Shown here: in pieces, positions 6,849 to 15,949 of the stretch
Layout: every line of letters starts with the position of its first letter
How positions within the stretch are numbered: position 1 is the first letter of the stretch
NCBI GenBank assembly: GCA_023381615.1
Contig: JAMCQL010000080.1
Coordinates: 1-64,000 of the forward strand
From: Bacteroidota bacterium
GTDB taxonomy: Bacteria; Bacteroidota; Ignavibacteria; Kryptoniales; JAKASW01
Direction of reading: 5' to 3'
DNA: 64,000 nt
Notes under the pieces: generated by a model
What the model was told of the DNA's origin: nothing
Database searches by the model: none
What the model saw: the letters and a program-made list of their open reading frames with translations, nothing else
Position numbers and translations under genes: made by a program

Positions 6849-9506
6849 ATGGCTAAGCATCATGGTTCCGGCTCCAACAAGCACGTGGGAATACTAATTC
6901 TCGAAGAATCGGCTGCGGATGCAGAGTTGGCTGTTAGTGAATTGAAACGATCAATTCCAGACTTCGAGTTTAAGCGGATAGAGACGCGACACGAGTTCGT
7001 CGACGAAATAAATTCACATTTATGGGATATAATTCTGGCTGATTATGCGCTCCCCGGATTCGAGGCAGAGGAAGCGTTGAAAATCCTTAAACAATTGAAC
7101 TCTAAAATTCCTTTGATATTGATGACAGATGTTCAGGGAGAAGAGGCGGCGGTGAAATGCATTGAGAATGGCGCTTACGACTATATTCTCAAGTCCAACC
7201 TGACAAGACTTCCATTGGTATTTTTAAACGCAATTCGGGGGAAGGAGATTGAAGCGAAATACAGGAGAATCACCGCAGCTCTTGAAGGAGCGTCGGATCT
7301 TGTGGCGACATTCGAGCCAGACGGGAAGATTTTATACTTGAATAGTGGTGGACGTAGACTTCTGAAATTATCTGAGAATGAAAAAGTAGGGGATTCGAAT
7401 ATCGCGGACATCTATCCTGATTCAGTTAAGGAGTCGATAGTTCGAGAGGCGCTTCCTGCCGCGGTCAGGGGAGGCTTCTGGAGTGGAGAAACAACTTTGC
7501 AGCAAAGGGATGGCTCTGAAGTGTCAGTCTCTCAGGTCATTGTAGCACACAAATCAACTGAAGATGGAATCGAGCTTGTTGAATTTTTCTCGACCATTGC
7601 ACGCGACATTTCCAGCCAAAAGAGAAACGAATATGAGTTGAGGGAGAAAGAGCGCAGATACCGAGAGCTCGCCGACTCACTTTCTGAAGCCGTATTTGAA
7701 ACGGCAGCTGATGGATTGATCACTTTTGCAAACCAAAAAGCCGTTGAAAGTTTTGGGTACAGTCGTGAAGATTTTGAGAAGGGCATGAATTTCCTTCAAT
7801 TGTTTGCTCCGTCGGAAGAAGGAATTCTAGCCGAAAAATTTCGTCAACGACTGAGGAAAGCGAAAGCTTCATCAGACGAGTACCTTGCTTTGAGGAAAAA
7901 TGGACGCACATTTCCGGCCATGGTCTATTCAACTCCTATCATACATGAAAGAAAAGCGGTTGGTCTGCGAGGAATAGTAATCGACCTTAGTCTTCAGAAG
8001 GAAGCACAAGATCGTCTAAGGGAACAGGCAGCTTTGATCGATATCGCGCCCAGCGCAATGTTCCTTATTGATATGGAAGGTCGCATAACCTTCTGGAGTA
8101 AAGGAGCCGAAAGAGTCTACAAATGGAAATCACCGGAAGTGATAGGAAAAAAATTCTCCGAGTTTTTTGATAAGAAAACAGCTACTGAGATTGAGGCGGA
8201 AATGGCTTTCGTCATGGCTAGTGGGACATGGAACGGCGAGACGAATCGAGTTACAAAAGACGGTGATGAAATTGTTGTTGAGGCAAATTGGACTTTGGTG
8301 AGAGACAATAATGGGATACCTAAGTCGATTCTCATTTCTGACATAAATATAACTGAAAAGAAAAGGCTTGAGGAACAATACCTTCGGTCACAAAGGATGG
8401 AAGGCGTCGGAATCCTTGTGGGCGGGATCGCGCACGACTTGAACAACGTCCTTGCACCTATTCTGATGGCGGTTGAGCTTCTCAAATCGAGAACTGCAGA
8501 TGAAAAAAACCTTCGGGTTTTGACGACCCTCGAAGAAAGCGCTAATAGAGGCGCTGATATGGTGAAGCAAATTTTTTCTTTCGTGAGAGGGTCGGAGGAA
8601 GAGAAGGTTCCTCTTAACCTGAAACATGTCGTCAATGAAGTTGTATCAGTGATCAAACAGACTTTTCCCAAGAACGTCAACATAAGTTCTTCTTTGGCAA
8701 ACGATCTCTTGCCGGTGATGAGTGACCACGGGCAATTATATCAAATAATGATGAACCTGTGTGTGAATGCAAGGGATGCAATGCCGCTGGGCGGTGATCT
8801 ACGCATATCGGTCAGGACTATGGATGTTGATAAGAACCTCGCTCGCATGCAGGCGGGTGCGCCTTCAGGTAAATACACTGTCGTTGAGGTTGAGGACACT
8901 GGTGTTGGCATTTCCCCAAAGATCCAGCCAAAAATATTTGAGCCGTTTTTTACAACCAAAGAATCTGACAAAAAAACAGGATTGGGCTTGTCTACCGTGA
9001 AGAATATCATTAAGAGCCACGGGGGATTTATTGACTTCGTAAGCAAAGTCGGCAAGGGGACAAAGTTCGTCATCTATTTGCCAGCAGTCGAAGGCGAAGA
9101 ACTAGCGAAAGAGGATGGGGCTGTCAAACAACTTCACAAAGGGAACGGTGAAACGATACTCGTCGTGGATGACGAGCTTTCAATGATTGAGATGACAAGG
9201 AATACTCTCGAGTTATACAACTACAGCGTTCTTACTGCGAGGGATGGGTCGCAGGCAGTAGCGATCTACAGTGACAATAAAGACAAAATAAGTGCGGTGG
9301 TTCTGGATTTAATGATGCCGATAATGGATGGAACGGCGACATTGGCGGCATTGAGAAATGTCAATCCAAAGCTTAAGGCAATTATCATAACGGGTTCAAA
9401 CTTGCAGCCCGGGGAGAGCCTTATGTTGGACGCGAACGCCTTCTTGCGAAAGCCGTACAGTGCCGAGGTGATCTTGAATGTTTTGTCCGATGTGCTGAAA
9501 TTTTAA
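6849..9506 (+). CDS. Hybrid sensor histidine kinase with receiver and PAS domains
   Basis: 885 aa, apparently cytoplasmic, with no membrane segment. Order: N-terminal receiver-like domain (about 12-135, with DYALPGF in the phosphorylation-site region), three PAS domains (about 140-260, 270-390, 395-510), a HisKA domain with H529 in GGIAHDLNN, a HATPase domain (NARDAM, DTGVGI, TGLGLS), and a C-terminal receiver with VVDDE and the phospho-acceptor D820 in VLDLMMP. The GGIAHDLNN box is typical of NtrB/FixL-like kinases. The PAS domains suggest redox or small-molecule sensing, but no heme or flavin ligand can be assigned by eye. No partner regulator with an output domain is adjacent. Confidence 0.92.
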   Translation: MAKHHGSGSNKHVGILILEESAADAELAVSELKRSIPDFEFKRIETRHEFVDEINSHLWDIILADYALPGFEAEEALKILKQLNSKIPLILMTDVQGEEAAVKCIENGAYDYILKSNLTRLPLVFLNAIRGKEIEAKYRRITAALEGASDLVATFEPDGKILYLNSGGRRLLKLSENEKVGDSNIADIYPDSVKESIVREALPAAVRGGFWSGETTLQQRDGSEVSVSQVIVAHKSTEDGIELVEFFSTIARDISSQKRNEYELREKERRYRELADSLSEAVFETAADGLITFANQKAVESFGYSREDFEKGMNFLQLFAPSEEGILAEKFRQRLRKAKASSDEYLALRKNGRTFPAMVYSTPIIHERKAVGLRGIVIDLSLQKEAQDRLREQAALIDIAPSAMFLIDMEGRITFWSKGAERVYKWKSPEVIGKKFSEFFDKKTATEIEAEMAFVMASGTWNGETNRVTKDGDEIVVEANWTLVRDNNGIPKSILISDINITEKKRLEEQYLRSQRMEGVGILVGGIAHDLNNVLAPILMAVELLKSRTADEKNLRVLTTLEESANRGADMVKQIFSFVRGSEEEKVPLNLKHVVNEVVSVIKQTFPKNVNISSSLANDLLPVMSDHGQLYQIMMNLCVNARDAMPLGGDLRISVRTMDVDKNLARMQAGAPSGKYTVVEVEDTGVGISPKIQPKIFEPFFTTKESDKKTGLGLSTVKNIIKSHGGFIDFVSKVGKGTKFVIYLPAVEGEELAKEDGAVKQLHKGNGETILVVDDELSMIEMTRNTLELYNYSVLTARDGSQAVAIYSDNKDKISAVVLDLMMPIMDGTATLAALRNVNPKLKAIIITGSNLQPGESLMLDANAFLRKPYSAEVILNVLSDVLKF

Positions 9507-9672
9507 AACTTATCCATTTTTCTCTGTTCGCGACGGATCAGCTTTTCATCTACTTTTTTCGTGGGGACTTATCACGTCTTGAAGTGTGTGATCTATTTCA
9601 ATGCCGGTGTTTTGTTCTTAAAAATGCGAGTAGCTATTTTCTTTAGAGAGGAGAAGCAGAACCTATTTTGTT

Positions 9673-12600
9673 ATGAGAGAGACATCTGTGTATCGCGGAG
9701 AACGTGCGAGGATCATGCGTTCGGTTTACATGCCAGCTGTAATGGTTTTCCTATTAATGCTTTTTGTCGGAATCGGTTACGGACAGGTTGTTGATTTTAA
9801 GTTTTATACAGTGCGGGAAGGACTCCTTTCGGACGCAATTACAGTTCTTTGTCAGGATTCGTTTGGATATTTGTGGGTGGGGACAAGCGATGGCGTGAGT
9901 GTTTACAATGGCGAGACTTTCAAAAATTATACTGTTGCAGACGGACTTGCGTCAAGCCTTGTGAATTGCATTGTTGAGGACAGGAATGTAAAGGGGACGA
10001 TGTGGATTGGGACGAATGGCGGAGGGGTGAGTGAATTTAAAAATGGAGAATTTGTTAATTACCGGTTAGGAGCCACCGACCGGTCGAACAGAGTCAATGC
10101 AATCGCCCAGGCGAGAGATGGAACGGTTTACTGTGCGACTGATGCAGGGATTTATTCCATAAGGAACGGAGTTGTTGCGAACTTAGCCGGCAACAACTTC
10201 AAGGTCTCTATTCTTGACGTTGCGTGCCGTGGTGACAGTCTCATCGTTCTGAACGCTAAGGGCAGCTTGACAAGTTTCAATCTGAGCGATGGGACAATTC
10301 ATCGAATCGCGATTGGCTGGACTAATAAGTCCGGCGCAAGCGAATTTACATTCGATACCGAGGGGAGATTTTGGATTTCACTCGACAACGGTACTATCGT
10401 GAACGTGACAGATGAAATTGCGATGCCCCAAGTCGTTGCCGGGCCGACAGAATTTATCATGGACGACAAACGCGGCAACTTATGGGTTGGCACCGTCGAC
10501 GGCTTGTACAAGTTTAGGAAAGAGACTTTCGGCAAGTTTTCTCCGGTACGGATGACTACCGCAAACGGGCTTCCACAAAACAACGTTACTGCCGGCATAA
10601 CTGATTTAGAAGGCGACCTATGGTTCGGCATTGCTTCAGACGGGCTCTGCGAGCTCACTGACCAAAATTCGTGCAAGTTTCCGGTAGACTACACCACCAT
10701 AGCCCTTAACAACTCGCAGTCCGGAAGTGACGGCAACGGCCACATTTGGGTGGTCAGCAATGAAGGGCTCCTTGAGATCTGGCGGGACGTGTCGGGCCTC
10801 TTAGTGGAACGAACGCATCCGTTCAAAGATCTCGGCGTAAGTAGCTCATACCACTCTGTCCAAATAACTGATGGCGTGAAGCTATGGCTCGGTTCAGGAA
10901 AAGGGATGATTCGATCCTTCGAGATTAAGCCCGTTGCCGGGGAGGCATCAAAACTGATCCCCTTGCGATCGTACTCCGTTCTGAACAAATTCCCGTCTGC
11001 ACAGCCTCTATGTTTCTACGTGGACAGGGAAGATCGAATATGGTGCAGTCTGAACATTGGCATAATCGTCTTCAACGAGAAGTTCGGGCTTAAGAGGTTT
11101 AGGATATACACACGCGCCGATGGCCTCCCTGACAATTCCATCCGTGCCATCTATGAAGACTCGAAAGGGAATTTGTGGTTCGGAGGATATCTTGGCGGCA
11201 TAGCGGAATTACCCTCCGGCAGTCAAGCGATCACTCATCATTACACGACAAAAAATGGACTGCCGGACAATTCGGTGCGTTCGATCGCTCAGGACGGTGA
11301 AGGAAATCTTTGGATTGGCACACGCTACGGCGGATTAGCAATCATGCAGGGTGGAAGGTTTCATCTTATTTCTGTAAAAGACGGTTTGGTTAGTAACGGT
11401 GTCTGGTCGATGGCATACGATAAGCATGTCGGGATGATTATTGGAACCGAGCTTGGATTGCAATCGCTTCAGAACGCAGATTGGCGAAGAAAAGAGTGGC
11501 ACTTCTTCCGAGGCAGAACGCCGATGCACTCTTGCGGAGTAACGTGCACAGGGCTGATTTGGGATTGCAGTTTCTCTGGAATGACTGTGAGAGAGATGGC
11601 GGGGGAATCCTTCGCTCGCACGCCGCCTTTGGTATATATAACCGGTCTGTTTGTCAACGGCAGCAGAGTGAATGTCGTGGATTCATTGCGATTGCCGTAC
11701 AATAGGAACACCGTCACTTTCTATTTCAACGGTGTGAGCTTGAGGGAAGCAAGAGATTTAACATATCGGTATATTCTTTACGGCGCGGATGAAAACTGGC
11801 GTTTTTCTCCACAGGCGCACCCGGTTACGTATGTTTCGTTGAAGCCGGGAAGTTACAAGTTCGAAGTGCGCGCCATCAGACCATCGGGAATCGAAAGCGC
11901 TAACGGAGCAACGCTGTCGCTGGCTATCATTCCACCCTATTGGCAGCGATGGTGGTTCATCAGCGCTGCCGTGATCCTACTTGTATCACTAACTTACTTT
12001 GTAATCAGAATCAGGGTTAGGCGACTATTAGAAATAGAGATGGTGCGATCCAGGATAGCGACAGATTTGCACGACGACATTGGATCAGGATTGACGCGCA
12101 TTGCTATACTGGCTGATGTCGCACTTCGGCAGGCTGAGGCGGCCGCTGGCAGCACAAAGAATTCCATTGGAACAGCAGAAGAGAAATACTCGGCGCCCAA
12201 CATCATTCAGAGAATCGGTGTGAATGCCCGTGAGCTGATTGATTCGATGAGCGACGTTGTATGGTCAATCGATCCCGGAAACGTAACTGTCGGCGACCTC
12301 CTCAAAAGACTGCGGTCATTTGCATACGAGATGTGCGACGGAAGAGGGATAAAACTGACCTTTGAAGTCGATCCCGATCTCGAAACAATGAGGCTGGACG
12401 CAGGAATTCTGAGGACACTCCTCCTCGTAACAAAAGAGGGTTTGAATAACTCGGTCAAGCACGCAAGGTGCAAGTCCATCCGCATCCGCATGAAGCGTAA
12501 AGTTAAGAACATCGAGCTTATACTATCAGATGATGGCTATGGGTTCAATGGAGAAACCAGAGACGGAGGTCACGGATTGGAAAACATGCGTACCAGAGTT

Positions 12601-12684
12601 GAGAGACTTGGCGGGAGCTTTCGGATCAGCTCGTCCTCCTACCACGGCACATCGATCCACGCAACAATTCCGGTGCATACTTAA
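9673..12684 (+). CDS. Propeller-sensor histidine kinase (NarL-system type)
   Basis: About 1003 aa. A better start may be the ATG at 9715 (MRSVYMPAVMVFLL), which gives a clean signal peptide and has AGGA just upstream. The periplasmic part holds two-component-regulator propeller repeats (GYLWVGTSDG, GNLWVGTVDG, GNLWFGGYLGG, GNLWIGTRYGG), then a Y_Y_Y domain (LTYRYILYGADENWRF). One transmembrane helix follows (WWFISAAVILLVSLTYFVI). The cytoplasmic part has a HisKA_3 box, LHDDIGSGLTRI with H800, and a HATPase (GHGLENMRTRVERLGG). The ligand is unknown. The receiver is not fused as in classical hybrid systems; the next gene supplies it. Confidence 0.9.
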   Translation: MRETSVYRGERARIMRSVYMPAVMVFLLMLFVGIGYGQVVDFKFYTVREGLLSDAITVLCQDSFGYLWVGTSDGVSVYNGETFKNYTVADGLASSLVNCIVEDRNVKGTMWIGTNGGGVSEFKNGEFVNYRLGATDRSNRVNAIAQARDGTVYCATDAGIYSIRNGVVANLAGNNFKVSILDVACRGDSLIVLNAKGSLTSFNLSDGTIHRIAIGWTNKSGASEFTFDTEGRFWISLDNGTIVNVTDEIAMPQVVAGPTEFIMDDKRGNLWVGTVDGLYKFRKETFGKFSPVRMTTANGLPQNNVTAGITDLEGDLWFGIASDGLCELTDQNSCKFPVDYTTIALNNSQSGSDGNGHIWVVSNEGLLEIWRDVSGLLVERTHPFKDLGVSSSYHSVQITDGVKLWLGSGKGMIRSFEIKPVAGEASKLIPLRSYSVLNKFPSAQPLCFYVDREDRIWCSLNIGIIVFNEKFGLKRFRIYTRADGLPDNSIRAIYEDSKGNLWFGGYLGGIAELPSGSQAITHHYTTKNGLPDNSVRSIAQDGEGNLWIGTRYGGLAIMQGGRFHLISVKDGLVSNGVWSMAYDKHVGMIIGTELGLQSLQNADWRRKEWHFFRGRTPMHSCGVTCTGLIWDCSFSGMTVREMAGESFARTPPLVYITGLFVNGSRVNVVDSLRLPYNRNTVTFYFNGVSLREARDLTYRYILYGADENWRFSPQAHPVTYVSLKPGSYKFEVRAIRPSGIESANGATLSLAIIPPYWQRWWFISAAVILLVSLTYFVIRIRVRRLLEIEMVRSRIATDLHDDIGSGLTRIAILADVALRQAEAAAGSTKNSIGTAEEKYSAPNIIQRIGVNARELIDSMSDVVWSIDPGNVTVGDLLKRLRSFAYEMCDGRGIKLTFEVDPDLETMRLDAGILRTLLLVTKEGLNNSVKHARCKSIRIRMKRKVKNIELILSDDGYGFNGETRDGGHGLENMRTRVERLGGSFRISSSSYHGTSIHATIPVHT

Positions 12685-12703
12685 CTGCACATTTGTTCAG
12701 TTG
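12683..12703. promoter_or_regulatory. Imperfect inverted repeat AACTG-N10-CAGTT, copy 1
   Basis: Spans the stop codon of the propeller kinase and lies ~74 nt before the likely GTG start of the regulator. The 21-nt block differs from copy 2 (13469-13489) at a single base, including the 10-nt spacer CACATTYGTT. It may be an operator for the neighbouring NarL-type regulator, allowing autoregulation. Confidence 0.5.
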
Positions 12704-12776
12704 CGGTTGGCAACACTATGAATTAGGATTGAAATTGCGTTTAAAGATTAGCTCAGATTCCAAAGAAAGGGTTGCA

Positions 12777-13433
12777 GTGACCCCGCAGACGTCGGATGAA
12801 AACATAATACGGGTGACCATCGTTGAAGATGACGACGAGATAAGAAATGGGCTGTGTTGGCTCTTGAATCACTCGGAAGGCTTTACGTGCGAAGAGACGT
12901 GTAGAAGCTGCTCGGAAGTCCTGAGAGGTATCGAAGACAATACCCCTGATGTTATTCTGATGGACATAGGCTTACCCGGCAAATCAGGGATCGACTGTGT
13001 GCAGACCATTAAGGAGCATTATCCTCGTGTGGAAATTCTAATGTTCACTGTTTACAGCGATGATGAGAAGGTCTTCCAATCGATCAGAAACGGGGCTGTC
13101 GGATACATTTTGAAGAACACCTCCCCAGAGAAACTGCTTGAAGCGATCAAAGAAGCGTATAAGGGAGGCGCTCCTATGTCTGCGGAAATTGCGCGGAAGG
13201 TCATTCGCTACTTTCAGGGAGAGGACGGGAGTGATCTAACAGCTTCCCTTTCTCAGCGCGAGACTGAGGTGCTTCAATGTTTAATTGACGGATACTCGTA
13301 TAGAGTAATAGCTGAGAAGCTATTCATCAGCGTTCATACGGTTAGGTTCCATCTTCACAACATTTACGAGAAGCTTCACGTGAGATCGAGAGCCGAGCTG
13401 GTTGCAAAAACCGTGAAGAAAAAGCACATCTAA
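12777..13433 (+). CDS. NarL/FixJ-family response regulator
   Basis: 218 aa from the GTG at 12777, which has AAAGAAAGG just upstream and gives the usual family length. The ATG at 12693 would add 28 atypical residues. The receiver has the acidic pocket EDDDE, phospho-acceptor D63 in VILMDIGLPG, the T in MFTVYS and K in ILKNTS. The C-terminal LuxR-type helix-turn-helix reads LSQRETEVLQCLIDGYSYRVIAEKLFIS..TVRFHL, with a dimerisation helix after it. It is the obvious partner of the propeller kinase upstream. Two copies of an inverted repeat flank the gene and may be its binding sites. Confidence 0.92.
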   Translation: MTPQTSDENIIRVTIVEDDDEIRNGLCWLLNHSEGFTCEETCRSCSEVLRGIEDNTPDVILMDIGLPGKSGIDCVQTIKEHYPRVEILMFTVYSDDEKVFQSIRNGAVGYILKNTSPEKLLEAIKEAYKGGAPMSAEIARKVIRYFQGEDGSDLTASLSQRETEVLQCLIDGYSYRVIAEKLFISVHTVRFHLHNIYEKLHVRSRAELVAKTVKKKHI

Positions 13434-13444
13434 AAATTCATTTC

Positions 13445-13458
13445 TTGATTTAGATCAC
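13445..13458. promoter_or_regulatory. FNR/CRP-like box
   Basis: TTGAT-TTAG-ATCAC matches the FNR/DNR consensus TTGAT-N4-ATCAA at 9 of 10 positions. It lies just downstream of the regulator gene and ~80 nt before the start of the secreted propeller gene. A Crp/Fnr protein is encoded at 35630, but the link is inference. Confidence 0.35.
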
Positions 13459-13464
13459 TATTTG

Positions 13465-13492
13465 TCACAACTGCACATTCGTTCAGTTGTGA
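13465..13492. promoter_or_regulatory. Perfect inverted repeat TCACAACTG-N10-CAGTTGTGA, copy 2
   Basis: Nine-bp arms match perfectly around the spacer CACATTCGTT, and the site sits 47 nt upstream of the start codon at 13539. The central 21 nt repeat copy 1 at 12683 with one change. A rho-independent terminator is unlikely because no T-run follows. An operator for the NarL-type regulator is the simplest reading. Confidence 0.55.
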
Positions 13493-13538
13493 TGAGTACC
13501 TGTCCTGTCGATTTTTGGGGAAAGAGAGGAGAAATAGA

Positions 13539-15827
13539 ATGAGACGAAACGCCTATTGCATACCCTTTGCGCTGGTGTTCTTTTTGAGTGTCAGTTCTTC
13601 ATTTGCGCAATGGCAAACTACCTGCCAGCCGAATGCGGTCAATTCTGTTGTAGCGAACGGCTCAGTACTTTATGTAAACAATGACGGCACCAACGTCTGG
13701 ATGTCGCAGGACAGCGGCAAAACCTGGGTGGCCATTCTTAACGACACGCAGGTCGGATCAGTTTCGATCACGACACTGCTCGTGAACTCCGGAACCATCT
13801 TTGTTGGAACGCAAGGTTCAGGTGTTTACCGATCTACCGACAACGGCAGGGACTGGGCGTTGGCTGACAGCGGCATGCCGGCGTCCACATACAATGTAGT
13901 CACCACTTTCTATGCGCTCGGGGATACGGTCTTTGTCGCGACCACGAGCCTCGGTGTATTTCGAACAGTCGATGGAGGTTTGCAATGGACGAAAGCAGAT
14001 AGCGGCCTGCCTAATGTGACTCTCAACCAAGTATCGGCGTTTGCATCTATCGGCAGTACACTTTTCGCGGCCTCCACAAATGGTTACCCGAACATCGGAA
14101 TATTCGAATCTACTGATTACGGCAAATACTGGAGCTCAGTGCTGAACGAATCGGAGTCGGCAATGAACGTAGGCGATTTGTCCAGCAGTGGCGGGAACCT
14201 CCTTCTCTCCTTAGAAAACACAACCAATTATCGTTATTACCTCCTGATATCGACCAATGGTGGAACATCTTGGGAACCCGACAGCATTGGTATATCGAGT
14301 TTTCCAGCCGGGGTACCAATAAATGCATTTGCCTCTTATGGCAGCGAGGTATTCGCAGGAACTGCGACATCGGGCATCTTCCGCTCTACTGACGATGGGA
14401 TCCATTGGGCGCAAACAAACAGTGGACTCCTTGGTTACAACAGTTCCGGTGTGAACTCGATAGCTTTTTTCGGGACCGATGTGTTCTCGGAATGTGAGGG
14501 GGGGAATCTCTTCCTGTCTATCGATAATGGGAATGATTGGAGACTAATCACGAATGGGCTGCCAGGGGATACCCTTAGCAATGGCTTGCCGGGCGATACC
14601 CTCAGCAATAATGTGACGATTGACTTCGAAGAATCAGTCCACTCATTTGCAGCAAAAGGATCTGAGCTTTTTGCCGGCATTAGCGGAGATGGGGTCTACG
14701 TCTCAAGTGATGCAGGGATTACGTGGTCAGAAGCGAACAGAGGACTCCCCTATCCGTCGGATGGCGATGCGATTACTATTGTCGGCGACTCCAGCTTGGT
14801 AGCCGGAATCGGTGGCAGCTTTGTCCCCGGGACTATCTATCGCTCCACCGATGATGGTGCAAGCTGGACCAATGTCAACAACGGCATTTCAGTCAACACG
14901 GGTATAAACCAACTTGCGTCTATAGGCTCGAGTGTTTTCGCAGCGGCTTCGAGCGGAGGGTACCTCTCCACTGACGGCGGAGTCAACTGGACACTCATCA
15001 GCGGGAGCGGCGGTTTCCCGGCATCAACTACGATCTCTGCTGCCTTTGCCCAAGGCTCAACTTTTTTTGCCGGTGGAAGCAGTACAGGCATTCTTCGTTC
15101 CACGAATGGTGGAACACAATGGGCAGCGGCAAACAATGGGATCCCGGCAAATATTACAGTGTCGTCAATCGGCGGAGATGGTACGAACGTTTTTGCGGTC
15201 ACAACAAGTGGCCTGTACAAGTCCAAGGATGACGGCATTACATGGGCAAGGTCTGACAGTGGCTTGCCGGCAAGCATCTCTGTTGTCAATGGTTATGTTT
15301 CCGGCCAACAAGGAGATATCGCGTTGGTTGCAACTGCCGGGAGCTTTACGCTTGGGAATGTATTTTTGTCAACTGACGGAGGGACTTCATGGTCTTCAAT
15401 CAATGATGGAATGCTTCCAACGTCGATAAGCTCTGTCTTCATTGACAGTGGAAAAGTATTTGTCGGGGCTGGAAACGGCTCCGGTGGTGGACCGTGGGGA
15501 ATCTGGTACTGGCAACTGCCTGCCGTCACTTCGGTGAAGGAACACTTCGTGGCGGGGAAGCCGACGGATTTTCAGCTCGACCAGAACTATCCGAACCCAT
15601 TCAACCCAACAACAGTTATCAGCTATCAGCTTTCAGCGGTCAGCAACGTGACTTTGAGAGTGTATAACGTCCTTGGTCAGGAGGTCACAACCCTGGTGAA
15701 TGAGCGGCAGAACCCGGGAAGCTACACCGTTACATTCAACGCGAGCAACTTGCCGAGCGGAGTGTATTTCTACAGACTTCGGGCCGGGAGTTATGTGAGT
15801 GTAAAGAAGCTAGTGGTGCTGAAATAG
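13539..15827 (+). CDS. Secreted beta-propeller (BNR/Ycf48-like) protein with T9SS sorting domain
   Basis: 762 aa from the ATG at 13539, preceded by AGAGAGGAG. The signal peptide ends near SSFAQ. The body is a string of about ten repeats with the pattern (F/Y)RSTDNG..W....SG(L/M)P, as in sialidase/BNR and photosystem-stability-factor-like propellers. The last ~85 residues form a type A T9SS sorting domain (NYPNPFNPTT, VYNVLGQEV, SGVYFYRL, ending VKKLVVLK). The protein should be exported across the outer membrane and anchored or released at the surface. A 27-nt tandem duplication doubles NGLPGDTLS. Its substrate or partner is unknown. Sites upstream suggest control by the adjacent two-component system. 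Confidence 0.85.
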   Translation: MRRNAYCIPFALVFFLSVSSSFAQWQTTCQPNAVNSVVANGSVLYVNNDGTNVWMSQDSGKTWVAILNDTQVGSVSITTLLVNSGTIFVGTQGSGVYRSTDNGRDWALADSGMPASTYNVVTTFYALGDTVFVATTSLGVFRTVDGGLQWTKADSGLPNVTLNQVSAFASIGSTLFAASTNGYPNIGIFESTDYGKYWSSVLNESESAMNVGDLSSSGGNLLLSLENTTNYRYYLLISTNGGTSWEPDSIGISSFPAGVPINAFASYGSEVFAGTATSGIFRSTDDGIHWAQTNSGLLGYNSSGVNSIAFFGTDVFSECEGGNLFLSIDNGNDWRLITNGLPGDTLSNGLPGDTLSNNVTIDFEESVHSFAAKGSELFAGISGDGVYVSSDAGITWSEANRGLPYPSDGDAITIVGDSSLVAGIGGSFVPGTIYRSTDDGASWTNVNNGISVNTGINQLASIGSSVFAAASSGGYLSTDGGVNWTLISGSGGFPASTTISAAFAQGSTFFAGGSSTGILRSTNGGTQWAAANNGIPANITVSSIGGDGTNVFAVTTSGLYKSKDDGITWARSDSGLPASISVVNGYVSGQQGDIALVATAGSFTLGNVFLSTDGGTSWSSINDGMLPTSISSVFIDSGKVFVGAGNGSGGGPWGIWYWQLPAVTSVKEHFVAGKPTDFQLDQNYPNPFNPTTVISYQLSAVSNVTLRVYNVLGQEVTTLVNERQNPGSYTVTFNASNLPSGVYFYRLRAGSYVSVKKLVVLK
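14553..14606 (+). repeat. Two-copy 27-nt in-frame tandem repeat
   Basis: Two adjacent 27-nt units encode NGLPGDTLS twice, differing at a few third positions. The duplication extends a loop between propeller blades without breaking the frame. Confidence 0.8.
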
Positions 15828-15887
15828 TAAGCACGAATGAGCATGGAGTATTCAAACAATCAAGGAATCGAAGAGAGGAATATCAAA

Positions 15888-15947
15888 ATGAGAACGACAT
15901 CATGGGCACTTCTTCGGGTACAGATGAGCCTGAGAGGAGTGGAATAG
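15888..15947 (+). CDS. Possible 19-aa leader ORF
   Basis: ATG at 15888 is preceded by AGAGAGGAATATCAAA, a better ribosome site than that of the long gene behind it. The ORF (MRTTSWALLRVQMSLRGVE) ends 2 nt before the ATG at 15950, so ribosomes could re-initiate there. It may be a coupling leader or simply an old signal-peptide start that has frameshifted. Confidence 0.3.
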   Translation: MRTTSWALLRVQMSLRGVE

Positions 15948-15949
15948 CT

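Noticed and set aside
6603-6884. Minus-strand ORF of 93 codons, and a possible riboswitch in the same gap
   Set aside because: ORF composition resembles an antisense shadow of the +1 frame. I compared the gap with GEMM (c-di-GMP) and other riboswitch patterns and found only weak partial matches.
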